Below are positions 1-7,927 of a stretch of DNA of 64,000 nucleotides, in pieces. The position numbers and the translations under genes are program-made. The stretch covers positions 1,612,001 to 1,676,000 of the forward strand of contig JANFNE010000004.1 of the NCBI GenBank assembly GCA_024867545.1. The letters run 5' to 3'. Position 1 is the first letter of the stretch; each line of letters starts with the position of its first letter. The stretch is from Phytopythium helicoides (lineage: Eukaryota; Oomycota; Peronosporomycetes; Pythiales; Pythiaceae). The notes under the pieces are model-generated. The model did not search any database. It was not told where the DNA came from and saw only the letters and a list, made by a program, of their open reading frames with translations.

Positions 1-2
1 TT

Positions 3-1388
3 GCCTCGGAAAATCAACCCTCGAACTTGACATCGACAGTCTCTGAACAGGACATCCCCGACGTCGTCAACCTCTTCAACTCACTATACTCACCCAGTAC
101 AAGTCCGACGCGCGACGGACCGCGACCGCCTGCCCCATCAAGGACAGCAAACGCGACTACTTCTGGGACACCCGCAACAACAATTAATCCGACTCCGCTG
201 CGAATCGTCGTGCCCGCACCGGCAGCTGTGGTCAGCTCCGTTGTTCGACCATCAACCGTGCTTCCATTCACAGCACCTCGAGCAGCAAACGGTGCAGCAG
301 CACCGAGCAATCTACCAGGAACTGCTCCGACGGGCGTATTTGAATACTTTACACCACAAGGATTCGCTCCAAATGCTCAGCAATCGCACCCGAACATGTT
401 CCTAGCGGCAGCAGATTCCATGTCTCCAGCGCTCAAGGCTTCGCTGCTTCAAGGTCAAATGAATGCGGCTGCAGCTATGGCCATGGCGAACTCGGCAGCT
501 GCACTCAACACGATTCGCAAGCTCAACACGACGTATGGTGTTCCAATTGCGCCGCTGCAGCGATCGCTTACCACAGCCGAATTGCCGCTCAAGCCCAAGA
601 TCTCAACTGCCAGCGCTATTGGCGCAGCTGGGAAGGTCACCAAGATCTCTATCACGCCCGACATTGCCGACTTCAAGCTGGTCCAGATCTTCCACAACTT
701 TTGCGACCCGATGACCAAGATGCTGACACTGCCGCGATTCCACCAGCTGCTGCTTCACCACCAAGTCAAAGAGGACACACCAGGGGGTTCGACAGGATCG
801 AGGACGCCAGGGCGCGGCGGTGGGGCTACCCCCAATGCTCCAAGTTCGGCAGTCACTGCTCCAGTTGCGACGCCTGCTCCTGCCCCAACACCTTCGGGTC
901 CGGGTGTGATCTCAACCGAAGCGCATCACTTGTTCCGACTCATGGACCCGACGAACTCGGGCTTAGTGGACCTCGAACGGTTCATGAGCTCGTTTCAAAT
1001 CTGCAACCGGTGTACTGAGGCCAAACGGCGTGCACACTCGGCGATGTGTGCGCAACAAGGTCAGTCGTTCGTACCGCCGACGGCGCTCGAGCGGCAACTA
1101 ATGGAAGATGTGGCACCCGTGATCGTGCGCGTCGTGCCAACCAAGTTCGAGGGCTCCAAGGTCAAGTCATGTGAGCACTACCAGTGGACGTGGTGCGAGG
1201 GATTCGACAAGACGGGCAACGAGAAGTGCCGCGGCACCAACCGCCACGACAAGTGCCCCAAGTACCTGGCCAACTGCACGCTCTGGAAGCACAAGCTCCC
1301 ACCCAAGACGCGCAAGCCGCGCTCGACCGCCGTGTCGGCGCCAGAAGTGCTCGACTCGCCGTCCAAGAAGCTCAAGCACTTTGGGTAG
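3..1388 (+). CDS. Partial Cys-rich protein with degenerate EF-hand (5' end outside window)
   Basis: The reading frame is open from base 3 to a TAG at 1386-1388 and has no ATG for its first ~120 codons, so the gene almost certainly starts left of the window. The visible part begins with a low-complexity Pro/Ala/Thr-rich stretch. A helical segment around 'ISITPDIADFKLVQIF' follows, then a single EF-hand-like loop (DPTNSGLVDLER). That loop lacks the usual final Glu, so calcium binding is doubtful. The C-terminal ~60 residues are rich in Cys, Trp and His (pattern C-x7-C-x10-C-x8-C-x6-C) and end in a basic tail. I do not recognise the family. A DNA- or metal-binding role is only a guess from the Cys-rich basic tail. 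Confidence 0.7.
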   Translation, partial: ASENQPSNLTSTVSEQDIPDVVNLFNSLYSPSTSPTRDGPRPPAPSRTANATTSGTPATTINPTPLRIVVPAPAAVVSSVVRPSTVLPFTAPRAANGAAAPSNLPGTAPTGVFEYFTPQGFAPNAQQSHPNMFLAAADSMSPALKASLLQGQMNAAAAMAMANSAAALNTIRKLNTTYGVPIAPLQRSLTTAELPLKPKISTASAIGAAGKVTKISITPDIADFKLVQIFHNFCDPMTKMLTLPRFHQLLLHHQVKEDTPGGSTGSRTPGRGGGATPNAPSSAVTAPVATPAPAPTPSGPGVISTEAHHLFRLMDPTNSGLVDLERFMSSFQICNRCTEAKRRAHSAMCAQQGQSFVPPTALERQLMEDVAPVIVRVVPTKFEGSKVKSCEHYQWTWCEGFDKTGNEKCRGTNRHDKCPKYLANCTLWKHKLPPKTRKPRSTAVSAPEVLDSPSKKLKHFG

Positions 1389-1555
1389 ACAGCTAGCAAG
1401 CGTAGGAGTATTTATTGGCAGTGCAGGTCGTGACATGCAACACACACGAAGCGCTTCAAGTTGAAGTGGAAGCTCACTCGTCGTCGTCAGTATGGAGAAC
1501 GCGTCACGCGTGGTGCCGCGTCGCTTCAAGTCTCGACCTGTCAGTTGCGAATTCG

Positions 1556-2092
1556 ATGGGCGGGACCAGCAGCAGCGAGCGCGGCTGGTGCTGCTGCGGG
1601 CGGCGAGCTGCGGAGATCGGCGATGGATCGCTTAGCGACAAGCTGCTGCCTGGCGATGAGGAGCAGCTGGACGAGAAGGATGTCAAGAACGGCACGGTCG
1701 TGGACGACGCGTGGCTATTGCAGGTGGAGGAGACGCGTACAGCGACTGGAAGCAGTGAGCGCAAGACGCTGTTTGACGAGGATGAAGAGGGGCCAGGGGA
1801 AGAGGACGTCGACGAGCCGAGGAAGACGGCGTGGGACTTGAGCGACGGAGATGATGAACAGGCAGTGGAGGAGGCGGCGGATGAAGAGGAGGACGAGGAC
1901 GGGATGAGCTTTGCGAGGGACAGTCTGCGACTGTCGACGCGCTCGACCAAGGACTCGTACGCGTCTGCTGGCGGTCGGCCGTCCAACAACTCGCTGCTGT
2001 TCGTGGGGGACGTGGAGCTGAACCAGGACGACAATGACGAGGAACGAGGCGACAGCGACGATGAGGAGGAGGCGCCTAGTGATGGGGAATGA
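1556..2092 (+). CDS. Acidic protein with candidate myristoylation/palmitoylation N terminus
   Basis: Translation from the ATG at 1556 gives 178 residues. The frame is open further upstream to 1415 but only through a TTG, so the first ATG was chosen. The N terminus reads MGGTSSSERGWCCCG: Gly at position 2, Ser at position 6 and a Cys triplet match the usual pattern for N-myristoylation followed by palmitoylation. The rest is strongly acidic (runs of Glu/Asp) with Ser/Thr patches and no globular domain that I recognise. It ends 31 bp short of the stop of an opposing small gene whose N terminus looks similar. Membrane anchoring is an inference from the motif only. Confidence 0.5.
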   Translation: MGGTSSSERGWCCCGRRAAEIGDGSLSDKLLPGDEEQLDEKDVKNGTVVDDAWLLQVEETRTATGSSERKTLFDEDEEGPGEEDVDEPRKTAWDLSDGDDEQAVEEAADEEEDEDGMSFARDSLRLSTRSTKDSYASAGGRPSNNSLLFVGDVELNQDDNDEERGDSDDEEEAPSDGE

Positions 2093-2123
2093 CAGCACTG
2101 CTTTGATGGTTTGTCGTCGTGGT

Positions 2124-2414
2124 CTACAGCTCCCAGACGGCCTCGGCCCTTGCCGGCGCGCTATCGCCGGCAGCGCTCGACACGCTGACGAAGTTGGGAG
2201 GTCGATAGACGGCGGCATCCTGGTCCTTGGGGTGGTGGATGAGGTGGTAGGAGCTCCATTTCTTCCAGCTCTCGTCCTCGACCACGAGCGGTTGCTGGAT
2301 AGCGCGCTGCTTCTCGTCCTGCACGCTCGCCGCCTCTCTCCCGCCCGCGGCTGCGCGGCGCCCGCAGCACCCGCAGACCCACGCGGCCCTCGCTCGGCCT
2401 TGCTGCTGGCCCAT
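2124..2414 (-). CDS. Small hypothetical protein, MG..CGCCGRRAA N terminus
   Basis: The frame encodes 96 residues from the ATG at 2414 (the frame upstream opens only through GTG). It begins MGQQQG and continues to VCGCCGRRAA. Gly at position 2 and the nearby Cys cluster suggest possible acylation, although position 6 is Gly rather than Ser/Thr, so myristoylation is less convincing than in the neighbour at 1556. The middle has 'DESWKKWSSYHLIHHPKDQD', which looks like ordered protein. No family is recognised. The gene converges on its neighbour, and both share the string CCGRRAA after the N-terminal Gly. Confidence 0.4.
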   Translation of the reverse strand: MGQQQGRARAAWVCGCCGRRAAAGGREAASVQDEKQRAIQQPLVVEDESWKKWSSYHLIHHPKDQDAAVYRPPNFVSVSSAAGDSAPARAEAVWEL

Positions 2415-3224
2415 GGCGTTCTCGATGTGCGAGGCGTCACCAGCACAAGAGAGAGGTTTCGCGCCATGTTCACACACGACGCTTCAAGATCCGACAGGAT
2501 CCTGTCGAAACGAAAGAACCTGCCTCATGTAATGACTACCAGGTTGTCAAAAGCCAAACCAATTATGGATACGACGATCCGTATCCAATGGTAGTCAATA
2601 TCATTAAATTGTTTACGATCGGTAGTCAATATTCATTAAAATGTTTATGCTATTTAATTACGCTCGTTTCGCTTGAAACGAAACGAAATCCATATTGGTA
2701 CGGATTACAGGAGGACCATTAGTGGGGCGCATCATCATCCACCGACCATGCCGATGATGGAGCACTGCCCATGATGGATGGAGAATGGAGCGCTGCCAAG
2801 TGCGAGTTGCTGCTGTCGCTGCTGTTGGTCGTGCCAAGCAAGCCCACTGGCGAGTCCACTTGGCGCTGCGTTCTCTCTTCGGATCCGCTCCTGCAGCGCG
2901 ACTGGACCTGCTGCGTAGGCGGATCAAGCTCTTCGGCATGCGGATTTCTCGCGCGCATCAAGAACCGATAAGCTGACAGCTTGACCTCCTGCCCTGCGCG
3001 CATGGCGTGCTGCTTGCTTGTGCTGCTTGCTTGTGGCGCTGGGGACGACGCGAGCATGGAGCGCTGCCAGGTGGCCTGGCGAGTGCCATTTGTCTCCTTG
3101 GATGAATACTCTCTCTCCTCCATTTAACTTGTTGTTACTATGTGGTTGTACCTGCGAGACATGATAACCAGACGCGGTTGGTGGTTTGGATGGCCGCAGG
3201 GCCATACAAAAAACAAAAAAAAAA
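2415..3224. other. Intergenic region with short direct and inverted repeats
   Basis: This is the only AT-rich patch in the first 10 kb. It holds an imperfect palindrome at 2567-2586 (GGATACG...CGTATCC) and two tandem copies of a ~27 bp unit (see the repeat entry). From 2750 to 3070 a short motif (ATGGAGCRCTGCC) recurs three times, at about 2757, 2785 and 3058. A frame on the minus strand (2719-3123) is open for 134 codons but looks like low-complexity shadow sequence. A poly-A run at 3211-3224 lies directly before the next start codon. Confidence 0.5.
2590..2648. repeat. Tandem direct repeat, two ~27 bp units
   Basis: Copy 1 starts at 2590 and copy 2 at 2621. Both read GGTAGTCAATAT followed by CATTAAA and TGTTTA, differing by small indels. 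The repeat sits beside the palindrome at 2567-2586. Together they could be the end of an old transposable element, but no coding part is attached. Confidence 0.6.
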
Positions 3225-5849
3225 ATGGCCGAGGCTTCCCGCGCGCCCCATGCGCATGCTGCGCCGACCAACGCCGAGATCTGCGGCTTCTTCTTCGCGC
3301 CTGTGCTGGTCGAGGGCGCGGCCGAGGGCGCTGAGACGCCGCCGACTGCTGCGGGGGACAATGAGGCGGACGCTGGCGAGGCGGCGGCGCCCGCGGGGGC
3401 CCAGGGGCGGCGCGGGCGCCGACGCAGCGAGACGCCCGCGCTGAGCGCCAGCGGCCGCGCCAACCGCCACCGCTGCCGGCTGTGCGGCAACGTGTACACG
3501 CAGAACGCGAGCACGGGCTACACGAACCTCATGACGCACCTGCGCATCAAGCACAGCGACTGGCCGGAGCACTTCAGGACGCAGCGGCTGCCGGATGAGG
3601 CGGGGAGCGCGGTGGCGTCGCCGGTCGAGGCCGGGCCGCCCCTGCCGGCGCCGGTGCGCATGATCGTCGGCAGGAAGCGCGGGCCTGTGTACGAGCACTA
3701 CGAGGAGCAGCCAGGCGACAACGAGGACGCCGGCAAGGTCAAGAGGCTGCGCTGCGTGCACTGCCGAGCCAGCGTGCCGCAGCTCAGCGCCAGGCTCAAG
3801 CTGCACCTCGCGTCGGGATGTGACGCTGTGCCCGAAGCCGTCAAGGCCGACTACGTGCAGCAGCTGAGCGGGAGCTTGGCGCGCAATGCCAAGCGCCAGA
3901 AGCGCGCGGGGGCTGAAGGAGACGATGGGGAGAGCAGCAGAACGCTGCCGGGGCTCTCGTCGCCGATGGCGTTCGCGCTATCACTCAAGCCCTCGACGCC
4001 AGTCAAGGGTGCCACGCCAGCCAACCCCTCGACGCCTCTGGTGAATGGGGCGCCGACAAACAGCAGGTCACCAGCCAACGGGAAGGCACGCGTCACGATC
4101 CCGTCGACCTTCGAGGACAAGCTCACGGCCGCTCTCGTATCGGCGCGCGTGCCTTGGTCGCTGCTCGACAACGAGTACTTCCGCGATGCGCTCACGCTGT
4201 TGGCCGGCGACAATCCGCGAGCTGACTTCCCACTGACGGCAGCGCGCGCATCCACCGTTGTGATCGGCCGCCTGGCCGACGAATACGACGCTAAGACGGC
4301 CAGCAGCCTGTCCAACGCCAAGTTCGCGACATTCATCGTGGACCGCTGCGCAGTCAAGAAGAAGCCATCTGGGTCGAAAGCCGAGCGCGTCTCGATCGTT
4401 GTCTCGGATGAGTCACGGCACTCCTTCCTGCTTGCATCACGCGTTCGTAGCCCCGAGAAGTTCAATGCCGCCAAGCTGGTGAGTGAGTTGGAGGGAATTG
4501 TGCGCGCCCATTCGTTCGTTGAGAACGCCAAGCTGTTCTTGTGCGTGGACGCGGCCAACGGTAGCTTTACTCAGCTTCGTAAGCTGCTGAATGAGCTCAA
4601 GGATCTGCCTGCTGGCGTGGTGGACGACGACATCGCGTTGACTGCCAACCGATACGCTCTTATCGGCAGCTGTATGGCTCAGCAATCGGCGCTGCTGCTT
4701 CGGGAGATCATCCACGACACAGAAGCTTCCAGCATTATCTCCGACGCCGTGGCCATTGCAAAGGCGTTGCCATGGATCTCCGATTTGTCCTCACCACCCT
4801 CCACTGATGACTGGTCATCTATCGCGCTAGCGGTGTACCAGATCAACCGGGCGGAAGATAGCGTTTGCGCGGCATTTGCGAAGGCGGCGAATGCGCTGAC
4901 TATCGCGAACAACCAGCAGCTCACCAAGCTAGCGTCTGTTGTAGCTGACAAGGACTTCTGGACTTCGCTGGTCTCGGTGGATGCGCTCCTTGCGCCACTG
5001 AACGCTTGTGCCACCCTGAGCGAGATGCCCATGACAACATCGGGCCAGTTTCTATCGCTATGGCTGTGGGCATTCGCTGTGACGATGGAGTCGCCTTTGC
5101 TCAAGAACAAAGTTCGTTTTTCCGAGCGATTCTTCGACCGTATCGAGGCGTATGTAGAAGACCATTGCATCGTAAGCATGGTGCTGGACCCGCGAGTGCG
5201 AGGCGCAGGACTCTCGAGCTCGGGGCTTCGACGAGCACGGGGTGTGGCAGTTCGTGTGGCGTCCGCGCTCTTGCCAGAACTGGACGAAACGAGCTTTGTG
5301 CGATCATACAATGACTTTATGAAGAAGCAAGGAGATTTTGGCGACGATGGACTCTGGAACGCCGCCAACACAAACGACCCGGTGCAATTCTGGAGCGATT
5401 TTGATGGCGACGCACTCCACGCGCAGCTAGCGCACGTGGCACTCGCAGTCTGTGCGTTTGTGCCGAGCTCACGGTCGTTCCAGTCATTCTGGTCTATTCA
5501 CGAAGAAGAAGACACTGACGCTGGAGCGAGCGACGTGATGGCGAAGATCCGCTTCTCACTTGACGATGGGAGCGATACCAGAGACCAGCGTGTTCGTGCT
5601 TTCGCGTCAAAGGTGGGTGGGCTGCTGGGTCCGCACACTTTAGCCTTATCTTCTCCACAACGCAACACCAATGGACAAAAGATATCGGTGGTGGCCATTG
5701 AGGCCGAAGAGATACCGCTCAAGAATGTTCTTGGTGCGATGCATGACCCTATGATCGAGGACGTCGAGGGCTCGCACAATAGCGACGCACCGTCACGCAT
5801 GGATGCTTCATGGCTCGACTTGAGTAGCGGTCGATCCGTCTGGATTTAG
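3225..5849 (+). CDS. hAT-transposase-derived protein with two BED-like zinc fingers
   Basis: The single-exon frame encodes 874 residues from the ATG at 3225. The codons upstream in frame run only to a TTG at 3186. Residues ~80-115 form a BED-type zinc finger (C-x2-C ... H-x4-H in 'CRLCGNVY' and 'HLRIKH'). A second finger-like unit (C-x2-C ... H-x4-C) lies at ~174-200. The centre resembles the hAT transposase core. Near the C terminus 'PSSRSFQSFWSIH' (~747-760) matches the hAT dimerisation motif (the usual SxxSExxxS pattern in relaxed form). The frame is intact, no flanking terminal inverted repeats were seen, and codon use is like the neighbours, all of which suggest a domesticated gene, perhaps a DNA-binding regulator. 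The catalytic triad was not confirmed by eye. Confidence 0.75.
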   Translation: MAEASRAPHAHAAPTNAEICGFFFAPVLVEGAAEGAETPPTAAGDNEADAGEAAAPAGAQGRRGRRRSETPALSASGRANRHRCRLCGNVYTQNASTGYTNLMTHLRIKHSDWPEHFRTQRLPDEAGSAVASPVEAGPPLPAPVRMIVGRKRGPVYEHYEEQPGDNEDAGKVKRLRCVHCRASVPQLSARLKLHLASGCDAVPEAVKADYVQQLSGSLARNAKRQKRAGAEGDDGESSRTLPGLSSPMAFALSLKPSTPVKGATPANPSTPLVNGAPTNSRSPANGKARVTIPSTFEDKLTAALVSARVPWSLLDNEYFRDALTLLAGDNPRADFPLTAARASTVVIGRLADEYDAKTASSLSNAKFATFIVDRCAVKKKPSGSKAERVSIVVSDESRHSFLLASRVRSPEKFNAAKLVSELEGIVRAHSFVENAKLFLCVDAANGSFTQLRKLLNELKDLPAGVVDDDIALTANRYALIGSCMAQQSALLLREIIHDTEASSIISDAVAIAKALPWISDLSSPPSTDDWSSIALAVYQINRAEDSVCAAFAKAANALTIANNQQLTKLASVVADKDFWTSLVSVDALLAPLNACATLSEMPMTTSGQFLSLWLWAFAVTMESPLLKNKVRFSERFFDRIEAYVEDHCIVSMVLDPRVRGAGLSSSGLRRARGVAVRVASALLPELDETSFVRSYNDFMKKQGDFGDDGLWNAANTNDPVQFWSDFDGDALHAQLAHVALAVCAFVPSSRSFQSFWSIHEEEDTDAGASDVMAKIRFSLDDGSDTRDQRVRAFASKVGGLLGPHTLALSSPQRNTNGQKISVVAIEAEEIPLKNVLGAMHDPMIEDVEGSHNSDAPSRMDASWLDLSSGRSVWI

Positions 5850-6404
5850 ATGGTGCCTGGATTGTTGTCACGTACTTTATCAACGTGGACGAAGTGACTT
5901 AGCTGAAGTGTTGTCGAGGAAGAGTGTCCAGGCGTCATCAGTCAGTAGGAGGTTTGCGCCTCGCCCGACTCAGCCGAGATGGCTTCACAATGGGAGTTTG
6001 ATGCCTCTTCAACTGCTCACTTGAGGTTTTGCCGACACAGCATCCAGCCTCACAACCAACACCTCATTTGTCGACAATGCTGCTGCTTCTCATCCGATTC
6101 ATCCGCAAGCGCGTCTGCAAGCTCTGTCGTAGTGACAAGGATGTCGACATCCCAGACTCAACGTGACCATCATAGTGAGGCTCTCTCTGTTAGTCTCAAT
6201 ACACCTGTTTGACCCCGGAAATAGTGCTTGTTCTGATGCTACTGGAACACCTTGTCTTGGTACACTTTGCCTCTGGGTCTGACCTCACGCTTCCTCTGCC
6301 CTCACCCCACTTCCAATGTCTACAGCATCAACGCTAGCAGACGACATTTTTGCTTGCTGCCAGCCCCGAAAGAGCTTGTTTCAAGATCGTGCAACCCAAA
6401 GCCG
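5850..6404. other. Intergenic region, nothing recognised
   Basis: This stretch is 555 bp. A 77-codon plus frame at 5979-6212 is Ser/Cys-rich with no family resemblance and was not accepted. Pyrimidine-rich CTCA/CTTCC stretches around 6280-6320 could hold the initiator of the gene at 6405. Confidence 0.4.
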
Positions 6405-7046
6405 ATGGCTGCAACGGCGTATATGTCAGCTGCCACCCCGTTTCGTCGCACAAGCAAACGACGCTCGTCCGCAGGCTTCGGCCTGGATGCCCTTGCCGAG
6501 TACATCGACACGGATGGCGTGCCACGGCGCTCGGAATCAGTCACGCGGCGTATGATCCAGCGAGGAGTTTCCATCGCCAAGGCTATCACTTTTTCAGAGG
6601 ATGAGCAGGCACATACAAGCCGGGCTCAGCGACAGCTAGATGCCGAGCGAACACGACAGGAGGCTGCGACTCTTATGTCGTCCTACGAGAAAAAGCGAGA
6701 ACGCAACAGTGCCATGAAGGCGCAAACGAAGCGTGAGCGCCAGGAAAAAATCGCCGAGGCGAATGAAAAGGTCGCGAAGCGGATCTTGCTATGGTACGAC
6801 CAGAACAATTTATCGCCGCAGGAAGAAGCTATCGTCGACGTGACGGAGAGCAACACGTCCGAGTCGCCGTCCAAGAACAATGTCTTCATCGACGTTGAGG
6901 GAAATCTGCGACGCAAGCAAACCGAGCAAATCGCAGTGCCGATCGAGACTGCCCCGACTGTCATCGTCCAACTTCCAGCTGCAAGCAACGACGACAAGGT
7001 TGCTGTTGTGCGTCCGGAGATGGTGGCACTGAGCGATACGAGTTGA
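6405..7046 (+). CDS. Oomycete-type hypothetical protein, tandem paralogue A
   Basis: The model gives 213 residues from the ATG at 6405. The frame is open to 6252 only through a TTG, and another Met lies at 6423. Two short motifs of similar design are visible: 'DTDGVPRRSESVTRRMIQRGV' near residue 35 and 'FIDVEGNLRRK' near residue 165, with a Lys/Arg/Glu-rich coiled-coil-like helix between them and 'LLWYDQN' before the second. The same order of motifs is present in the next gene (7230-7784), so the two are tandem paralogues. No known domain is recognised. The charged helix and the Arg-Arg-Ser sites, which look like basophilic-kinase sites, hint at a regulatory or scaffold protein. Confidence 0.65.
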   Translation: MAATAYMSAATPFRRTSKRRSSAGFGLDALAEYIDTDGVPRRSESVTRRMIQRGVSIAKAITFSEDEQAHTSRAQRQLDAERTRQEAATLMSSYEKKRERNSAMKAQTKRERQEKIAEANEKVAKRILLWYDQNNLSPQEEAIVDVTESNTSESPSKNNVFIDVEGNLRRKQTEQIAVPIETAPTVIVQLPAASNDDKVAVVRPEMVALSDTS

Positions 7047-7150
7047 GTGCACCACGAGCAAAACTCGCCACGAACGAAGTGAGCGAGCCGTATATTTAGG
7101 GATGCAGCGTGATGCAGGTCGCATCAAAATGCAAGATGCTCCTTTCCTCC

Positions 7151-7200
7151 CATAAATACAGTCGATGTATGCCTGAACTCTCATTGCTTCCCATTTCCGC
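7151..7200 (+). promoter_or_regulatory. Core promoter: TATA-like box plus oomycete initiator
   Basis: CATAAATAC at 7151-7159 lies ~25-30 bp before TCATTGCTTCC at 7181-7191, immediately followed by CATTTCC. The latter two match the known oomycete Inr + FPR core promoter (TCATT then CAWTTT). The ATG at 7230 would give a ~45-nt 5' leader. The assignment is from motif resemblance and spacing only. Confidence 0.55.
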
Positions 7201-7229
7201 ATTCGCAGACACTTGCACACACGTTGAGC

Positions 7230-7784
7230 ATGGAGCGCCCTCGATCGTCGTCCCTCCCCGGTCAACCTACCGGTGGGCCACTCGAAACCATGGCGGCGTT
7301 CATGGACAACGACGGGGTCCTTCGGCGATCAAGTACTGTTTCCCAACGCATGCTGCTACGAGGTGTGACCGTCGGAAAGCTGGAGTTCCTTCGGGACGCA
7401 TCTCTACCCGCGGAAGACGACATTGCCGAGATAAACGACGTGAACCTAACGGAGCAGGCGATCTCGAGTGACTGGAAACGCCGCCGCAGTCAGCTCGTAG
7501 CTGAGATACGGAAGGTCAAGCATGCACTACTCACCTCCAACAACGCTAAGCTCCAGGAACGCACACAAATGTGGTACGACGCGAGTGAGAGCGATCCCCA
7601 GGTGGAAACGACTGCCGCCAATACGCCTCAGTGCCCTTCGCCGAGGGCGAAAGCCTTTGTTGACGCAGAAGGAAACCTCCGACGCAAGAGCATCGACCAG
7701 CAAACCGCTCACGGTGGTCCCACATCCCCCAACATGCGACCTTCGATCGTCTTTGAGTTTATGCAGGCCATCCTCGACGATTGA
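7230..7784 (+). CDS. Oomycete-type hypothetical protein, tandem paralogue B
   Basis: The frame encodes 184 residues from the ATG at 7230, two codons after an in-frame TTG. It repeats the plan of the gene upstream: 'MDNDGVLRRSSTVSQRMLLRGV', then a basic helix, 'MWYDASESD', and 'FVDAEGNLRRKS'. It is shorter than its paralogue, with the central coiled coil reduced. Conservation in this pair picks out D-x-[DE]-G-x-x-R-R and [LM]-W-Y-D as the likely functional elements. No database family is known to me. Confidence 0.7.
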   Translation: MERPRSSSLPGQPTGGPLETMAAFMDNDGVLRRSSTVSQRMLLRGVTVGKLEFLRDASLPAEDDIAEINDVNLTEQAISSDWKRRRSQLVAEIRKVKHALLTSNNAKLQERTQMWYDASESDPQVETTAANTPQCPSPRAKAFVDAEGNLRRKSIDQQTAHGGPTSPNMRPSIVFEFMQAILDD

Positions 7785-7846
7785 CGAGAGATAACCTGGA
7801 ATGGAGGATTTTCTTGATACTTGACGGACCACATCGTTTCTTGGGG

Positions 7847-7853
7847 TATAAAT
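7847..7853 (+). promoter_or_regulatory. TATA-like box before the IQ/TQT protein gene
   Basis: TATAAAT lies 75 bp upstream of the ATG at 7928. With a start of transcription ~30 bp downstream the leader would be ~45 nt. This is suggestive only, since no clear initiator was found. Confidence 0.35.
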
Positions 7854-7927
7854 GGATTGCGAGTAACTACTAACACAGCGAAAGAAGCATCCGTCGCGGA
7901 TGCAGCATCTGCGGCAGTGACAATCAG

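Noticed and set aside
2719..3123. 134-codon minus frame upstream of the hAT-derived gene
   Set aside because: Ser/Gln-rich without pattern and overlapped by short repeats; no start context or homologue recognised.
5979..6212. 77-codon plus frame
   Set aside because: Short, Ser/Cys-rich, no homology signal or promoter; probably leader or spacer DNA.
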